64,000 nt of DNA from Flaccisagitta enflata (GCA_965153355.1 OZ231126.1:79236001-79300000); one strand, 5' to 3'; positions 11,571-23,814 are shown, numbered from the stretch's first letter. Numbers and translations: made by a program. The notes: generated by a model from the sequence alone, not told the origin.

Positions 11571-11571
11571 A

Positions 11572-11695
<124 letters not shown>

Positions 11696-12062
11696 CAAGG
11701 AAGGACAGATACACGTAAAGGGAAGAACCTAAAGCTGTTCACACAAAGAATTCCTGTAGTGCAAAAATTGAAAACGCAAAACGTATAACGAAACACGAAA
11801 GCACGATTAATCAATTATCAGGTAATTGTTGTACCATAACCAAGCTTGAGCGGTGGATTTTCATCGAAAGAGCGGGCTTGCTGAGCAAGATGAGGAAGCG
11901 CGCGAGGTTGCAGCTTAAAAAAGTAATTTTCTCGTTGCGCGAGTTTTAACGGCTTCCGGCAAACAGGAGCGTGACACTGACAGCAAACGAGAGGAAAAAA
12001 AACAAAACTTAGGCCTTAGGGGAGGAGGAAAAAAACGGAAGATCGATACATATGGGGGGAAT

Positions 12063-12063
<1 letters not shown>

Positions 12064-12130
<67 letters not shown>
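12064..12130. repeat. (GA)n microsatellite
   Basis: A GA tract followed by CATACAGACAGACAGAG. The surrounding 11700-12500 shows no gene. Confidence 0.95.
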
Positions 12131-12134
<4 letters not shown>

Positions 12135-12511
12135 CAGACAGACAGAGAAATCACGCACATGCACACATTTCCACTTATACACTCATTCATAGACAAGCAA
12201 GGCAGACAAGATGGGTAGATGATAAGCTTAAAATGCAATAAAGGTTAAGAGCTAATATGACCTAATTGACCTTGTGCTTCATAGGCATTCTTCTCATCTG
12301 TGACTTGAGCTAATATCATTTATTTTGTTATTGTTTACTTTGAATGCACCAAGAATGAGGAAAAACGAAAAAACTAAAAGAAAAAAAGTTAAAGAAGGAA
12401 AAAAGTCAATGAAAAAGACAGAGGGGTTTAACTGATGATGAGTGCCAGAGATGGGAATGATCACTGCAAAAAAAGGGAAAAGAATGAAAAAAAGGGAAAA
12501 GATTAGAAAAA

Positions 12512-12752
12512 CAAGTGACGCGGGGTCACAATACTGTTGCGGCCATGCGGACGGGTGGGCAGGGGCAGCCTACCCCTATCCACACCCAATGCCCCACCCA
12601 ACCCCCCATCAAGCACAGACACATACACTAAAAGCTTCTAAAACGCTCGTTTTCCCACTTTTTGACTCGAGCATATAGATGGACGGACGGACGGACCATC
12701 TGACCAATGGACGGACAAAGCCTCTTACAGAATTGCGTATCGGCAACTAAAA
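12512..12752 (-). repeat. P-family repeat, diverged variant
   Basis: Contains ACAAGTGACGCGGGGTCAC, GGGTGGGCAGGGGCAG, a CCACCCAACCCCC block, 'TTTCCCACTTTTTGACTC', a GGAC tract and an end CGGCAACTAAAAA. The same variant recurs at 20868-20990 (5' part) and 23540-23648 (3' part), which together define a subfamily. Confidence 0.55.
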
Positions 12753-12974
12753 AAGAGAAAAGATTAGAAAAAGAAGGAAATTATAGAGCAGGACAGAACT
12801 TGGCAAAGTTTAGGTAAAGAAGACTGAGATGAAATTGAGATGCAGTAGAACATACAGATCAATATTACGCTTCGTTTCTCTTTGAAAGTGACTTAGTTGA
12901 CTTTTGTTGTTGCTGATACAGGAAGGTACGCAAGGAAGGGACCGGCCGTCTCATGAAAATGCCGGAAATGCCGG

Positions 12975-13140
12975 AAAACCGGCATCCTAAGTCCCGAACG
13001 GGTGGGCAGGGACGGTGATGTACTTTGGCAGGAGCGGCGAAGCATAGAACGCAAATGCGACCGACTGACGGATCGACGGACACTCTTACGGACAGAAGGT
13101 CGGACAGGAAAAGTGTCTTTTAGAGTTCGTAACCGCGACC
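12975..13140 (-). repeat. P-family repeat, diverged
   Basis: GGCATCCTAAGTCCCGAACG, GGGTGGGCAGGGACGGTGATG, a GGCAGGAGCGG block, a GACGGA-rich tract and an end GTAACCGCGACCTAAAAA follow the P order. The palindromic end is degraded. Confidence 0.5.
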
Positions 13141-13559
13141 TAAAAACATGAATGAGGGAAACGAGAAAAAGGTGGGGAAAATACGGTGACAAAATGATAG
13201 AAGAAGAGACAGGAAATATGACTTTAATGGAGGAAAGAAAATCGAGGAGCGAAAAAAGAAAAGGAAGGAGAGAGTACAAAAGGCGAGGGATAGAAAGAAG
13301 ATGATAAGACAAGGGATAATGACCAAGCCATACATAAGCATAATGGAAGCATAATGGAAATTCATTAACTGATTTGGTTTGCTTTGGTAGTCCGACGTAT
13401 TCGGAGTTAGCGCAACCACAAAATTATACCATTCCATATTCAGTTTTTTGGAAATTCAAATTTCTACATTTCTATTCCAGATGAGAAAAACCTTTGATTC
13501 AGTTCAGTAACAGCTTGTTGAAGAGATGGGGTCTCATTCGGAAAAATAGGGGATGTAAC

Positions 13560-13815
13560 CGGACAGACAGACAGACTGACACACGCACAAAAATAGAATT
13601 TCATAGAAATGCGAGGTGGATTTATGAGACAGGTGAGAAATGAAGCGGAGAGACAAACACAGACAGACAGAATGACAGACAGACAGACCGAGAGACAGAC
13701 AGACAGAATGACGACGGAAAACGATTAAAAAAAAAGGTCGATAAAGAGACTCGTTAGTTTTTAACATCATGAGAACGAAACGAAGAAGAAACACGATGAG
13801 AAAACCAGATGGCGA

Positions 13816-13861
<46 letters not shown>

Positions 13862-13935
13862 GAAGGAGAAACGCGAAGAGAAAACCCGATGGCAAATAGA
13901 CAGATGCCACTTCCCTAACATGAAGTCGGAGGACA

Positions 13936-13977
<42 letters not shown>

Positions 13978-13978
13978 C

Positions 13979-14023
<45 letters not shown>

Positions 14024-14090
14024 CACAGACAAACAGACAGCCAGATAGACAGACAGACAGACAGACAGACTAGACAGAGCAAGTAAACAA
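13560..14090. repeat. Cluster of (GACA)n and (GA)n microsatellites
   Basis: GACA runs at about 13561-13580, 13655-13710, 13816-13862 and 13975-14075, with a GA tract at 13939-13973. Two neighbouring blocks share AACGCGAAGAGAAAACC/GATGGC-like text, suggesting a local duplication of about 65 bp (13780-13830 and 13863-13905). Confidence 0.85.
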
Positions 14091-14423
14091 ACACAGAGAG
14101 GAAGACAGTAATAGAAAAAGAGGCCAAAAGAAAAAAAAAAGAACGTGTAAAATAAATGAAATGAGAAATAGAAAGAGAGACGGACTGTTAGCTGGTGTTA
14201 AATAAAGAAAGTCTATTTCATCTGGAAGTGGGTGGAATGCCTTTTTCTCCTATTCTCACCATTTCCTGGTGAAACTTTTCTCTCTCTGAATCATTCTTGC
14301 GCCGCAATTTGTATTCCATACAGAAATTTTGTGTCGATTTCTTTTATTTTCCACCACATTATCTCGCTCTCTTTAACTGGCATTTTTTCTCTCTCCGTTT
14401 TGTACCCATTTTGTGCTTTAAAC

Positions 14424-14897
14424 AGTCGCCCAAGGTCAGTTTGTGGTCAGTGATACCCGTTGCCCTGCTTTGCATGATTGCAAATTGAAGTGAGAGGAAG
14501 CAGGGCAGTGACCCCGCAGGGGACACAATCCTGTAGAAAACAGGGTGACTTATGTTTGTTCGTTCATCCGTCTGTCCGTCCAACCGTCCCGCCCAAGCTC
14601 TCACAGTCCTGAAATCCGCCCTCTCAGACCAAAAATTACCCTCTCAGACCTGAAAGCTGCCCTCTTAGGCCTTGAATCTGCCCTCTCAGGCCTGAAATCT
14701 GTCCACTCAGGCCTGAAAATTTCCCCCTCAGGCCTGAAATCTGTCCTCGCAGATTTCAAGGATTTCATGAATGGACGGATGGACTGACAGACGGATGGAC
14801 GGACGGACGGATGGACAGACTGATGGACGGACAATCAACCAAACAAAAGTCCCCCGTTGTTCTACAGACTTTGTCCCTTCAGGGGCACTGCCCAAAA
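14424..14897 (+). mobile_element. M1 fold-back element, nearly complete
   Basis: The left end is AGTCGCCCAAGG, then GTGGTCAGTGATACCCG, the stem pair TTGCCCTGCTT / AAGCAGGGCAG, and CCTGTAGAAAACAGGGTGAC. The core (about 14590-14760) is a 21-bp GGCCTGAAATCTGCCCTCTCA-like minisatellite. The right arm has GGACGGACGG, then AAAGTCCCCC, GTTCTACAGAC and CAGGGGCACTGCCC. The two arms are inverted repeats with several mismatches, so this copy is older than the one at 57771. Confidence 0.75.
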
Positions 14898-15474
14898 ATA
14901 GCAAGGCCGGATACGCGAACACGGCTTCCCCAGTATCTCAATTGCGAGCAACCCGGTCTGGGCAGGAAAAATTATGATAGGTGGAACAATATCCCTCACC
15001 ACACCCAAACTGAAAAACATGGAAGAGGACCCTGTGAGCCCTCACTGACTAGTTACTACGCGCATCACTCCTAGTTTTCCATTTAGCAAAGCTAACTCAG
15101 CAAAAATCCATTCTGAGTCTAACCCAAAACATGAATGCTTACCAAAATAGCTAAGGGCAAATGATTGTTAACTGTGTTACCAAAATTCCGCAAATCAGTA
15201 ATCACCCGAGGGTAACATTGTTAAGAAACCATACCCTTGAAGGAAAGAATCGAGGTCAAGCCGGACATTCTAATCCAAGGTCCAACATGTCCAATATGTC
15301 CAATATGTCCAATCGCGATTTCCGGCGAATTGACGAATCGACTTTTAGAAAAAGCCATAAAAAAGTCTTGCTTATTCTTTGATCCCCCATTTCTTTTAGT
15401 GACCCCATTACTATTACTTCCCTTTACTTCCATAACCTGGATCAAACAGGTATCAAATGATCGTCCTCGACATA

Positions 15475-15690
15475 AGCCAGCCATCACCATCACCATCACC
15501 AACACCATCTCCACTACCATCACCATCACCATCCTCACCATCACCATCCTCACCATCATCATCATGGTCACCATAATCATCATCATAACCATTACCATCA
15601 TCATCATCATCACATGCCATCACCATCACCATCACATCACCATCCATCCATCATCCTCATCATCAATCATCATCATCATCATCATCATGT
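15475..15690. repeat. (ATC/CAC)n triplet-rich simple repeat
   Basis: ATCACC and CATCAT runs that give His/Thr/Ile- or Met/Asp/Gly-rich open frames on the two strands. Not a gene. Confidence 0.85.
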
Positions 15691-16273
15691 CACATCATGT
15701 TCAGATAATTTCTCATTCATTCCTGCATGTAGCACCCTTTCTTCCGCACAAGAGACTTTCTTTCTTCATACATCCATTATTTCTTCTTTCTTTTTTTTTT
15801 CCTCAAGAGACGAATCTCTTGTCTCCTCTTCTTGTTTATCCTTTTCTCTTTTTTTTCTTCCCCAATCTCTTGACTTTTTCCTCTTCATTCTTCGATTTTT
15901 TGTCAGTTTTCTCAATCGCGTGCACGCGACTTACAATTGTAATCCTGAATTGTCCCAGAGCTCCTGCCTACTTGATTTCAAGCTCAAATATGGCCCTTGA
16001 TCGGTGACCTCGTAGCCGTGTAACAAGGCCTTGTTTCAAGTATCCCTTGCGCGGGTGTTCAAGCTCTATCTTGATCTATCTTGATGCCATACTTTTACCC
16101 TGTAACGTTTTTTTCTGATTTTTAAGTGAAACAAGGCACCTCTTGTACTGGCTGTGTCCATTGGTTCGTCGGTCTGTCGGTTGGTCAGTAACCCATTTGT
16201 TCGTCGATCCACACGTCGCACCTATTGGCTTACTTGGCCTTATTTTCTTAGACCTAAGTTTCCTCGCGTTTTT

Positions 16274-16456
16274 AGTCGAGGATTCGCGACTCTAGACCCC
16301 GCTTTGTCGGTCCGTCCATCCGTCGGTCTGTCTGTTGGTCTGTCCGTCAGTCCGTCTGTCACACTTTTTTAGGGTTTTTGCTCCTGCCCAAATGAGCTCA
16401 TATACAGCCCCTGGCCACCCACACGCGACTGAGGTTGCCGTGTATCCGGCCTTGTT
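16274..16456 (+). repeat. P-family repeat
   Basis: AGTCGAGGATTCGCGACTCT, 'CCGCTTTGTCGG', a (TCCG)n-like tract, CACACTTTTTT, CTCCTGCCCAAATGA, CCACCCACACGCGACTGAGG and GTGTATCCGGCCTTGTT occur in the family order. Another fragment precedes it at about 16130-16210. Confidence 0.75.
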
Positions 16457-16486
16457 AGTCGAATACTCGCGACTCATTAAGTCCGG

Positions 16487-16604
<118 letters not shown>

Positions 16605-16749
16605 AGGCAACAGAGATTGTGTGCTCCTGCCTAACCGTCCCCGACGAAATTGTAACCCCGCTTTATTTATTTTTCATAACATCAGAAAACACTTTGGCAG
16701 CTTAAATGTTATCTGAATGTTATCCGACCGGGTTAACTGACTTCGTGAC

Positions 16750-16940
16750 TAGTCTTCTTTTTTTTTTATCTTTCCTTTTTCGTTGAGACGCGTGGAGAAA
16801 ATCAGCCGGTTATCTTTTTTCTTCTTTTCTTCTTTTTTTCTTTTTTTTCCCCTTTCTTTTTTCCTTTTCTTTTTGCTCTGTCTCTCTTTCTCCATTTTTT
16901 GCTCTTTCTTTTCCTTCATCTTTTCCTTCTTATTTTGAAT
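16750..16940. other. T-rich low-complexity DNA
   Basis: TTTTCTTTTC-type runs with no gene and no clear period. Confidence 0.6.
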
Positions 16941-16999
16941 TTCTGATGGATTACGAATGATTTGTATTCACGTCACGGGAAATCGAGGTTTTTCTTGGA

Positions 17000-17225
17000 T
17001 TGCGGGGGGAGAACGGGGTGGGAGGGGGGGGGGGGTAAATTAGGGGGTGGGGAATGGGGGAGACTTTTGGGGAGGAGAATGGGGGGGAGGGAACTTGGGG
17101 GTGGAGAATGGGGGGAGGGCCCAAGGGGGTGGAAAATGGGGGAAGGGAATTTGGGTGTGGATAAAGGGCGGGGGGTGAGGGACGTTGGGGAGGTGGAGAA
17201 TGGGGGGAGGAGATTTGGGGGTGTC
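17000..17225 (+). repeat. G-rich minisatellite
   Basis: Runs of three to twelve Gs recur every 10-25 bp, with a loose unit like GGGGGTGGAGAATGGGGG. The minus strand translates to a Pro/Ser-rich frame that is an artefact of composition. The strand asymmetry makes G-quadruplex formation plausible. Confidence 0.75.
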
Positions 17226-17730
17226 TCGTCAAGGCAACGGGTTTTTGTGACGCTGTTGATGTAGCTTTGGAGATTTGGCCCGGTGAGATTTAAGAAGATG
17301 ATGGCGTGGGTGAGTTGGTTAGGATGGCGTGGCAGGGATGGCTGGGATTCGTTGTATGGGCCTAAGGTGATGGGTCCATAGCCCAGCTGTACTATAGCAG
17401 TTCTAAATATTGACATGGCATGGAGTGAAGTGAATGTCCAAGTAGCAAAGCGTGTCATGGTGTGGGATTTTGGATTTGAGAGACCTGACTTTGGCTAAGG
17501 AAACATACGCATGACATGGACTTCTTGGCTTTCGGTACATTGCAACTGGTTAGACTATGAATGCGTGAAAAGGATTACTTAGCATTGTGCAGTGGGCACG
17601 TGGCTAAGGCGGTTTTTGCCTTTTGGAGTGGTTGCTGGCTGGTTAGTGGCTGGGTATAGGAATTTTCTTAGCTGGGCTGCTCTGGCTCATAGTGTAGAGT
17701 ACGGTTGCTTGACTTTGATACCTCGTTTTT

Positions 17731-18436
17731 GGGCAGCGGCCCAAAGGGGCCGATGACCTGTGCTTTCACATATGCAGAAATTTCTCCTTCTTCTCCTTCT
17801 CCTCTTTATTCGAGGCCCAATTCCTAGCCTTGAGGCTCAAATCCCAGCGTCAAGGCTCAAATCCCGGCCTCAAGGCTCAAATCCAAGCCTCGAGGCTCAT
17901 ATCCCAGCCTCAGAGCTCAAATCCCAGCCTTAAAGCTCAAATCCCAGCCTCGAAGCTCAAATCTCAGCCCTGAAGCTCAAGTCCCACCCTCAAAGATCAA
18001 ATCCCAGCCTCGAAGCACAAATCTCAGCCTCGAGGCTCAAATCCCAGCCTTTAGGCTCATATCCTAGTCTCGAGGCTCAAATCTTAGTCTTGAGGCCCAC
18101 ATCCTAGTCTCGAGGCCCAAACCTAGTCTCGAGGCCCAAATCCTAGTCTCGAGGCTCAAATCCCAGCCTCAAAGCTCAAATCCTAGCATTGAATCTCAAA
18201 TTCCAGCCTGGAAGCTCAAGTCGCAGCCTTGAAGCTCAAATCCCAGCCTTGAGGCTCAAATACCAGCCTTCAGGCTCAAATCCTAGCCTCCAGGCCCTAA
18301 TCCCAGCCTAGAGGCTCAAATAAAATCAGCATCGGTCATTGGCTCCTTCGGGGTCGCTGCCCCACTGACCACCTCACACTAAAATACACTCACCTAGGGG
18401 CAACGGGTACCGCTGACCTTCTAACGCTTTTGCGAC
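17731..18436 (+). mobile_element. M2 fold-back element with long minisatellite core
   Basis: The left arm is GGGCAGCGGCCCAAAGGGGC, ATGACCTGTGCTTTCACATA and TTTCTCCTTC repeats. The core (about 17808-18325) is a 20-bp minisatellite, GAGGCTCAAATCCCAGCCTC, with about 25 units. The right side is ATCGGTCATTGGCTCCTTCG, GGTCGCTGCC, then the outer M end (GGGTACCGCTGACC...GCTTTTGCGACA). The M2 signature is lost on the right arm, so the inverted repeat is partial. Confidence 0.75.
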
Positions 18437-18479
18437 AATTAGCTTTATCACACAAGTGCTTGATCAGGCATGCTTGGCT

Positions 18480-18600
18480 TAGGGCACATTTTCAGCCCTG
18501 ATTTTAGAGCAGGCCCGCGGGCCCGAGGCCCGCATTTTTGCTGCAGGGCCCGCAAGTTTTTCTAACTGCGGGCCCGACGGGCCCGCTCATATTTGGCTCA
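18480..18600. repeat. GGGCCCGC-rich dispersed repeat
   Basis: Several GGGCCCG palindromes lie close together (AGGCCCGCGGGCCCGAGGCC and similar). Related text, with 'GTCGGGCCCGC...GCCCGACTGG' and 'AGATCAGGGCTG', occurs at 24705-24795, and a more distant copy lies near 20985-21075. Confidence 0.5.
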
Positions 18601-18657
18601 TTATTTTTCATAAATGCTGAAGCGGTATATTGATTTTTTGTTTCATTTATATTTCCT

Positions 18658-18662
18658 ATTTT

Positions 18663-18729
<67 letters not shown>

Positions 18730-18730
18730 C

Positions 18731-18766
<36 letters not shown>

Positions 18767-18772
18767 TCAATC
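18658..18772. repeat. (CTTT)n microsatellite
   Basis: Near-pure CTTT with one CTCT interruption. Confidence 0.95.
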
Positions 18773-19015
18773 TCTCTCTTTTCTTTTCTATCTTTTTTTT
18801 TCTGTCTTTCATCATCTGTTTGTTTGTTTCATTCTTTCCTCTTTTTTCTCTTTTTTTTTTTTTTTAGTAGAAACATAGATTTTTTTTTTTTTGCAGCAAC
18901 CCTACAAGAGATGGACTCCTTTTGGACACAGTAGGACTTTTATACTTATTTGTCCCACCTTTGTATGTTTATCTCCCCCCCTATCAGACCTCTTGGACTT
19001 CAAATCAGGCCCCTT

Positions 19016-19034
19016 CCTTCTTTCTTTCTTTCCT

Positions 19035-19090
<56 letters not shown>

Positions 19091-19130
19091 TTTTTTTCTC
19101 TCTGCTTCATCTTCCCTTCTTTTCTCTCTT

Positions 19131-19212
<82 letters not shown>
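19016..19212. repeat. (CTTT)n then (CT)n microsatellites
   Basis: CTTT to about 19092, a short T-rich bridge, then CT from about 19136 up to the first unit of the 82-bp satellite. Confidence 0.95.
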
Positions 19213-19215
<3 letters not shown>

Positions 19216-20520
19216 GTGCCTCAGATCCCACCACCACAAAAAATAAGTACCCGTCACCCCCCTATCACCCCCTAATCACCACCAATTCACCTACACAGTG
19301 CCTCAGATCCCACCACCACAAAAAATAAGTACCCGTCACCCCCCTATCACCCCCTAATCACCACCAATTCACCTACACAGTGCCTCAGATCCCACCACCA
19401 CAAAAAATAAGTACCCGTCACCCCCCTATCACCCCCTAATCACCACCAATTCACCTACACAGTGCCTCAGATCCCACCACCACAAAAAATAAGTACCCGT
19501 CACCCCCCTATCACCCCCTAATCACCACCAATTCACCTACACAGTGCCTCAGATCCCACCACCACAAAAAATAAGTACCCGTCACCCCCCTATCACCCCC
19601 TAATCACCACCAATTCACCTACACAGTGCCTCAGATCCCACCACCACAAAAAATAAGTACCCGTCACCCCCCTATCACCCCCTAATCACCACCAATTCAC
19701 CTACACAGTGCCTCAGATCCCACCACCACAAAAAATAAGTACCCGTCACCCCCCTATCACCCCCTAATCACCACCAATTCACCTACACAGTGCCTCAGAT
19801 CCCACCACCACAAAAAATAAGTACCCGTCACCCCCCTATCACCCCCTAATCACCACCAATTCACCTACACAGTGCCTCAGATCCCACCACCACAAAAAAT
19901 AAGTACCCGTCACCCCCCTATCACCCCCTAATCACCACCAATTCACCTACACAGTGCCTCAGATCCCACCACCACAAAAAATAAGTACCCGTCACCCCTA
20001 TCACCCCTAATCACCACCAATTCACCTACACAGTGCCTCAGATCCACCACCACAAAAAATAAGTACCCCGTCACCCCCTATCACCCTAATCACCACCAAT
20101 TCACCTACACAGTGCCTCAGATCCACCACCAAAATAAGTACCCACCACCCCCTATCACCCTAATCACCACCAATTCACCTACACAGTGCCTCAGATCACC
20201 ACCACAAAAATAAGTACCCGTCACCCCCTATCACCCCTAATCACCACCAATTCACCTACACAGTGCCTCAGATCCCACCACCACAAAAAATAAGTACCCG
20301 TCACCCCCCTATCACCCCCTAATCACCACCAATTCACCTACACAGTGCCTCAGATCCCACCACCACAAAAAATAAGTACCCGTCACCCCCCTATCACCCC
20401 CTAATCACCACCAATTCACCTACACAGTGCCTCAGATCCCACCACCACAAAAAATAAGTACCCGTCACCCCCCTATCACCCCCTAATCACCACCAATTCA
20501 CCTACACAGTGCCTCAGATC
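19213..20520 (+). repeat. 82-bp satellite array (about 16 units)
   Basis: The unit starts CAGTGCCTCAGATCCCACCA and includes AAAAAATAAGTACCCGTCAC and CACCACCAATTCACCTACA. Successive starts at 19214, 19296 and 19378 give a period of exactly 82. Outer units are essentially identical. Units between about 19985 and 20270 carry many single-base losses, mostly in C or A runs (CCCCCC to CCCC, CCACAAAAAA shortened). Not coding. Confidence 0.97.
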
Positions 20521-21560
20521 CTGCACAAGGCCACCATCCCTCCCACCTCCAAATTTCATTTTTTGACTTATTATTTCCTACAAACTATGCGTATAGTTAT
20601 CACTTATCTTATTTGTTCTATAAAAGAGCTAGATCTGGTTTTGCGGGTCTGCTTTACCCGCTTTAAAGTAAACTATAATGTCCAACTAATTCCAGTTTCA
20701 TATAGTTTATACTGATATTCTAGGGAACATCTTCAAAATATCTTGGAAAGCTGTACTTCAATATGCAAATGTAACTGATGTGAATTTTATAGCCCCAGGC
20801 CTCAACTACTGAAGAATCGGCAATGCAATGCATGGTCTGTCATATTTTTATGATACCCTAAAACAAGTGACGCGGGTCACAATATCATTGTGGATGGGTG
20901 GGCAGGGACATACAACCCCCAGCCTACCAAACACCCCACCCAACTCCCTATTCCCATACACACACATACACAAAAACAGGCCTTGATTTATAGCGTGCCC
21001 GCATGCCCGATGCACTGTTTCGCTGTCAGGCTGTTTCGCTGTTTTTTGTGAGGGCGTGCCCGGCTGGCACTCTCTCATGCTTGCTGAATTTTAAGATCAG
21101 GAAATTGTTTTCTACCATTGTAAATTTTCATTTTGATTGCTCACAAGATTATCAATTATCAATTAGTTAATTTGTTAATTCATTCATTCATTCCTTCATT
21201 GATTCATTCCTTGATTTAATCATTCAATCCTACATTCACTCAATCATTCAATTATTCATTCATTCTTTACTCATTTTGTGATATGTAACTTGATTTGCAT
21301 CTCTGAATTCAAAAAAAATTCTTAAAAAAATTGCCCCTGAATTTAAACAATGATAGATTCTAGCTTCTTCCTTGCCTTCATTCCTTCACTCATTCCTTCA
21401 TTCATTTATTCATTGATTCATCTATTCAATGTTTATTTCAGTTTTAGGCTAAGGCTATGTATTGTAATCTATTGATCAAGCATAAATTACATTTTTTGAT
21501 TTTTTTAACTATTTCTGTGTAAAATTATTTTTTGTTTGAAAAACAACTCAATCTGTGGGA
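20521..21560. other. AT-rich DNA with a P-variant fragment, no gene
   Basis: A P-variant piece occurs at about 20868-20990 (GTGACGCGGGTCACAATATC, GGGTGGGCAGGGACA). A degenerate CATTCATTC run lies at 21180-21260 and again at 21380-21425. No coding sequence is visible. Confidence 0.5.
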
Positions 21561-21574
21561 TCACTTTTCTGATA

Positions 21575-21755
21575 AACAAGGCCGTATACACGAGCCGAAG
21601 TCACGTGCGGGTGGGCAGGGGCAGTGATAATACTGTAAAATACGATGAAAAAAGCTAACAAAAGCAAAGTGTGACCGATGGATCAACGGACCAACCGACC
21701 AACTGACCGTCCGACAGATGGACAAAGTGGGTTGTAGAGTTGCATGCACGCGACT
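21575..21755 (-). repeat. P-family repeat
   Basis: AACAAGGCCGTATACACG, GTGCGGGTGGGCAGGGGCAG, AAAGTGTGACCGATGG, a GACC/AACC tract, then TGGGTTGTAGAGTTGCATGC and CGCGACTAAAAA: all family blocks in order. Confidence 0.8.
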
Positions 21756-21780
21756 AAAAATTACATGATTATACATAGTA

Positions 21781-21862
21781 AAAAGCTTCAAAATTACAGT
21801 CCCCGACTGGGGACTGTAATTTTTGAAGCTTTCTCGTTGCGTAAACGCAACTCGACAAGATA
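21781..21862. repeat. Two adjacent hairpins
   Basis: AAAGCTTCAAAATTACAGTC followed by CCC, a GACT loop and the inverted arm forms a stem of about 23 bp with one mismatch (21782-21832). Directly after it, GTTGCG-TAAA-CGCAAC forms a second, short hairpin. No gene lies nearby for either to terminate. Confidence 0.75.
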
Positions 21863-22017
21863 CACTACATGACAGCAGTTTCAAGAAGAAAAAAAATATT
21901 GTTTTAATGATGACAAAACTTGACAAGGATAACAATAGTGGATGATGATGATGACAACAATGAATGATAATGACAACCAAAATCTAAGGAAAAAAATGTT
22001 TAAAAAATCTTTCAAAA

Positions 22018-22030
22018 AAAAAAAAATTTC

Positions 22031-22100
<70 letters not shown>

Positions 22101-22140
22101 CAAAAAAATTTTGCAAAAAAAAATAACAAAAAATTTTTCA
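22018..22140. repeat. A-rich tract
   Basis: Long A runs separated by TTTC or TTC; low complexity. Confidence 0.9.
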
Positions 22141-22149
22141 AAAAATTTA

Positions 22150-22600
22150 ATAGTTGAAGATGATGACAGTAGTCGAAGATGATGACAGTAGTTGAGGATG
22201 TTGGCAGTAGATGGAGATGATGACAGTAGATGAAGATTATGACAGTAATTGCGGATGATGACAGTGGATGAAGATGATGACAGTGGATGAAGATGATGAC
22301 AGTAGATGAAGATGATGACAGTAGTTGAAGATGATCACAGTGGTTGAAGATGATCACAGTAGTTGAAGATGATCACAGTAGTTGAAGATGATCACAGTAG
22401 TTGAAGATGATCACAGTAGTTGAAGATGATCACAGTAGTTGAAGATGATCACAGTAGTTGAAGATGATCACAGTAGTTGAAGATGATCACAGTAGTTGAA
22501 GATGATCACAGTAGTTGAAGATGATCACAGTAGTTGAAGATGATCACAGTAGTTGAAGATGATCACAGTAGTTGAAGATGATCACAGTAGTTGAAGATGA
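22150..22600 (+). repeat. 19-bp minisatellite array
   Basis: The unit AGTTGAAGATGATCACAGT (19 bp) is perfectly repeated from about 22320 to 22590. Units to the left are diverged (GATGATGACAGTAGATGAA). Homogeneity increases along the array, as expected when expansion happens at one end. Confidence 0.95.
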
Positions 22601-22659
22601 ATCTTGAAATCCATGATGGCAAACCTAAAGAAAAAATCAGAATGTAATAAATGAGCAAG

Positions 22660-23220
22660 TAAAAGAACTCCAATCCTCTATATAAATCTAAGTCCTAGTA
22701 ACATATTACTACATTAATAAGCTTATATCTTATAAACCAGACTTCAAATTTAATTCGAATTTTGCAGGGGCAGTTCAATTATTATCCTTTACTTGTATAC
22801 CAAATTAAAAAAAAATTCACATAACTTTGCTACCCTTTGCCTATGTAAAATGCTTAAGTCATAGTAACATATTACTACATAAAAAAGCTAATATCTCATA
22901 AACCAGATTTCAGATTTAATTCGAATTTTGCAGGGGTTAGTTATTTACTACCCTCTACTTGTGTACCAAATTTGAAAAAAATTCACATACCTTTACTACC
23001 CTTTGCCTATGTGACATGTGCAACAGAGTCCTAGCAACATACTACTACATAAATAAGCTAATATCTCAGGAACCAGACCTCAGATTTAATTCGAATTTTG
23101 CAGGGATTGTTTATTTACTACCCTCTGCTTGTATACCAAATCTAAAAAAAATTCATAAACCTTTACTACCCTCTACCTATGTAAACCACCTAAGTCCCAG
23201 CTAAATATTACTACAAAAGT
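22660..23220. repeat. Tandem repeat of about 166 bp, 3-3.5 units
   Basis: AATTCGAATTTTGCAGGG recurs at about 22756, 22920 and 23089. Each is preceded by AGTCCTAGTAACATATTACT-type text and followed by TACCAAAT, ATTCACATA and CTACCCTTTGCCTATG. Units are about 165-167 bp and diverged. Its 3' side (23220-23440) shows inverted text (GGCAAAGGGTAGTAAAAG), then a GACGAC run. Confidence 0.8.
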
Positions 23221-23539
23221 AATAGGCAAAGGGTAGTAAAAGTTAATGAATTTTTCTGAAAATTGGTACACAAGCTCCCATTGACATAAAAATAACACTG
23301 GTAAAGTTTCATGAACTTCTGAGGTCTGGTTCAAAAGATATGAGAAGGTTTTAAACGAACGAACGACGACGACGACAACAGACTACACGATCAGGTCCAT
23401 CACATAGTCACCGACGAAAACTGTTCGTCGGGGACCAAAAAAAAAAAAAAAATCCAGGCACGCTCTTCCTCTGTCGGGCGCCCTCAGATTATGGGGAGCG
23501 AGCTCGGCGTGCACGCTCATCAAAAACGGTTAGGCAAGG

Positions 23540-23648
23540 CCTGCACAAAAAACTTCTAAAAGGCTAATTTTCCCACTATTTGACTCATGCTCATGGACGG
23601 ACCGACAGACAGACGGACAGAGCCTCTAATAGTTTTGTGTCCGCAACT
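23540..23648 (-). repeat. P-family repeat, variant fragment
   Basis: CTGCACAAAAAACTTCT, TTTTCCCACTATTTGACTC, GGACGGACCGACAGACAG, then TTTGTGTCCGCAACTAAAAA. This is the 3' half of the same variant as 12512-12752. Confidence 0.6.
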
Positions 23649-23811
23649 AAAAAGACACAGATGTTTCTTCCTTTTTTCTGTTTTAAATTTCGTGAAATTA
23701 TAACATAACAAAAGACATTCTGGACTTGCAGCGGTCATAACGATAACCTTCCAAATAACAAAATGACACACAAAAAGATGTTACCGATTATTGTAGTTCA
23801 CGTCCCCCCCC

Positions 23812-23814
<3 letters not shown>

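Noticed and set aside
19213-20520. CRISPR array
   Set aside because: The 82-bp units are contiguous, with no unique spacers, and the genome is eukaryotic.
22150-22600. CRISPR array or direct-repeat array with spacers
   Set aside because: Pure 19-bp tandem units without spacers.
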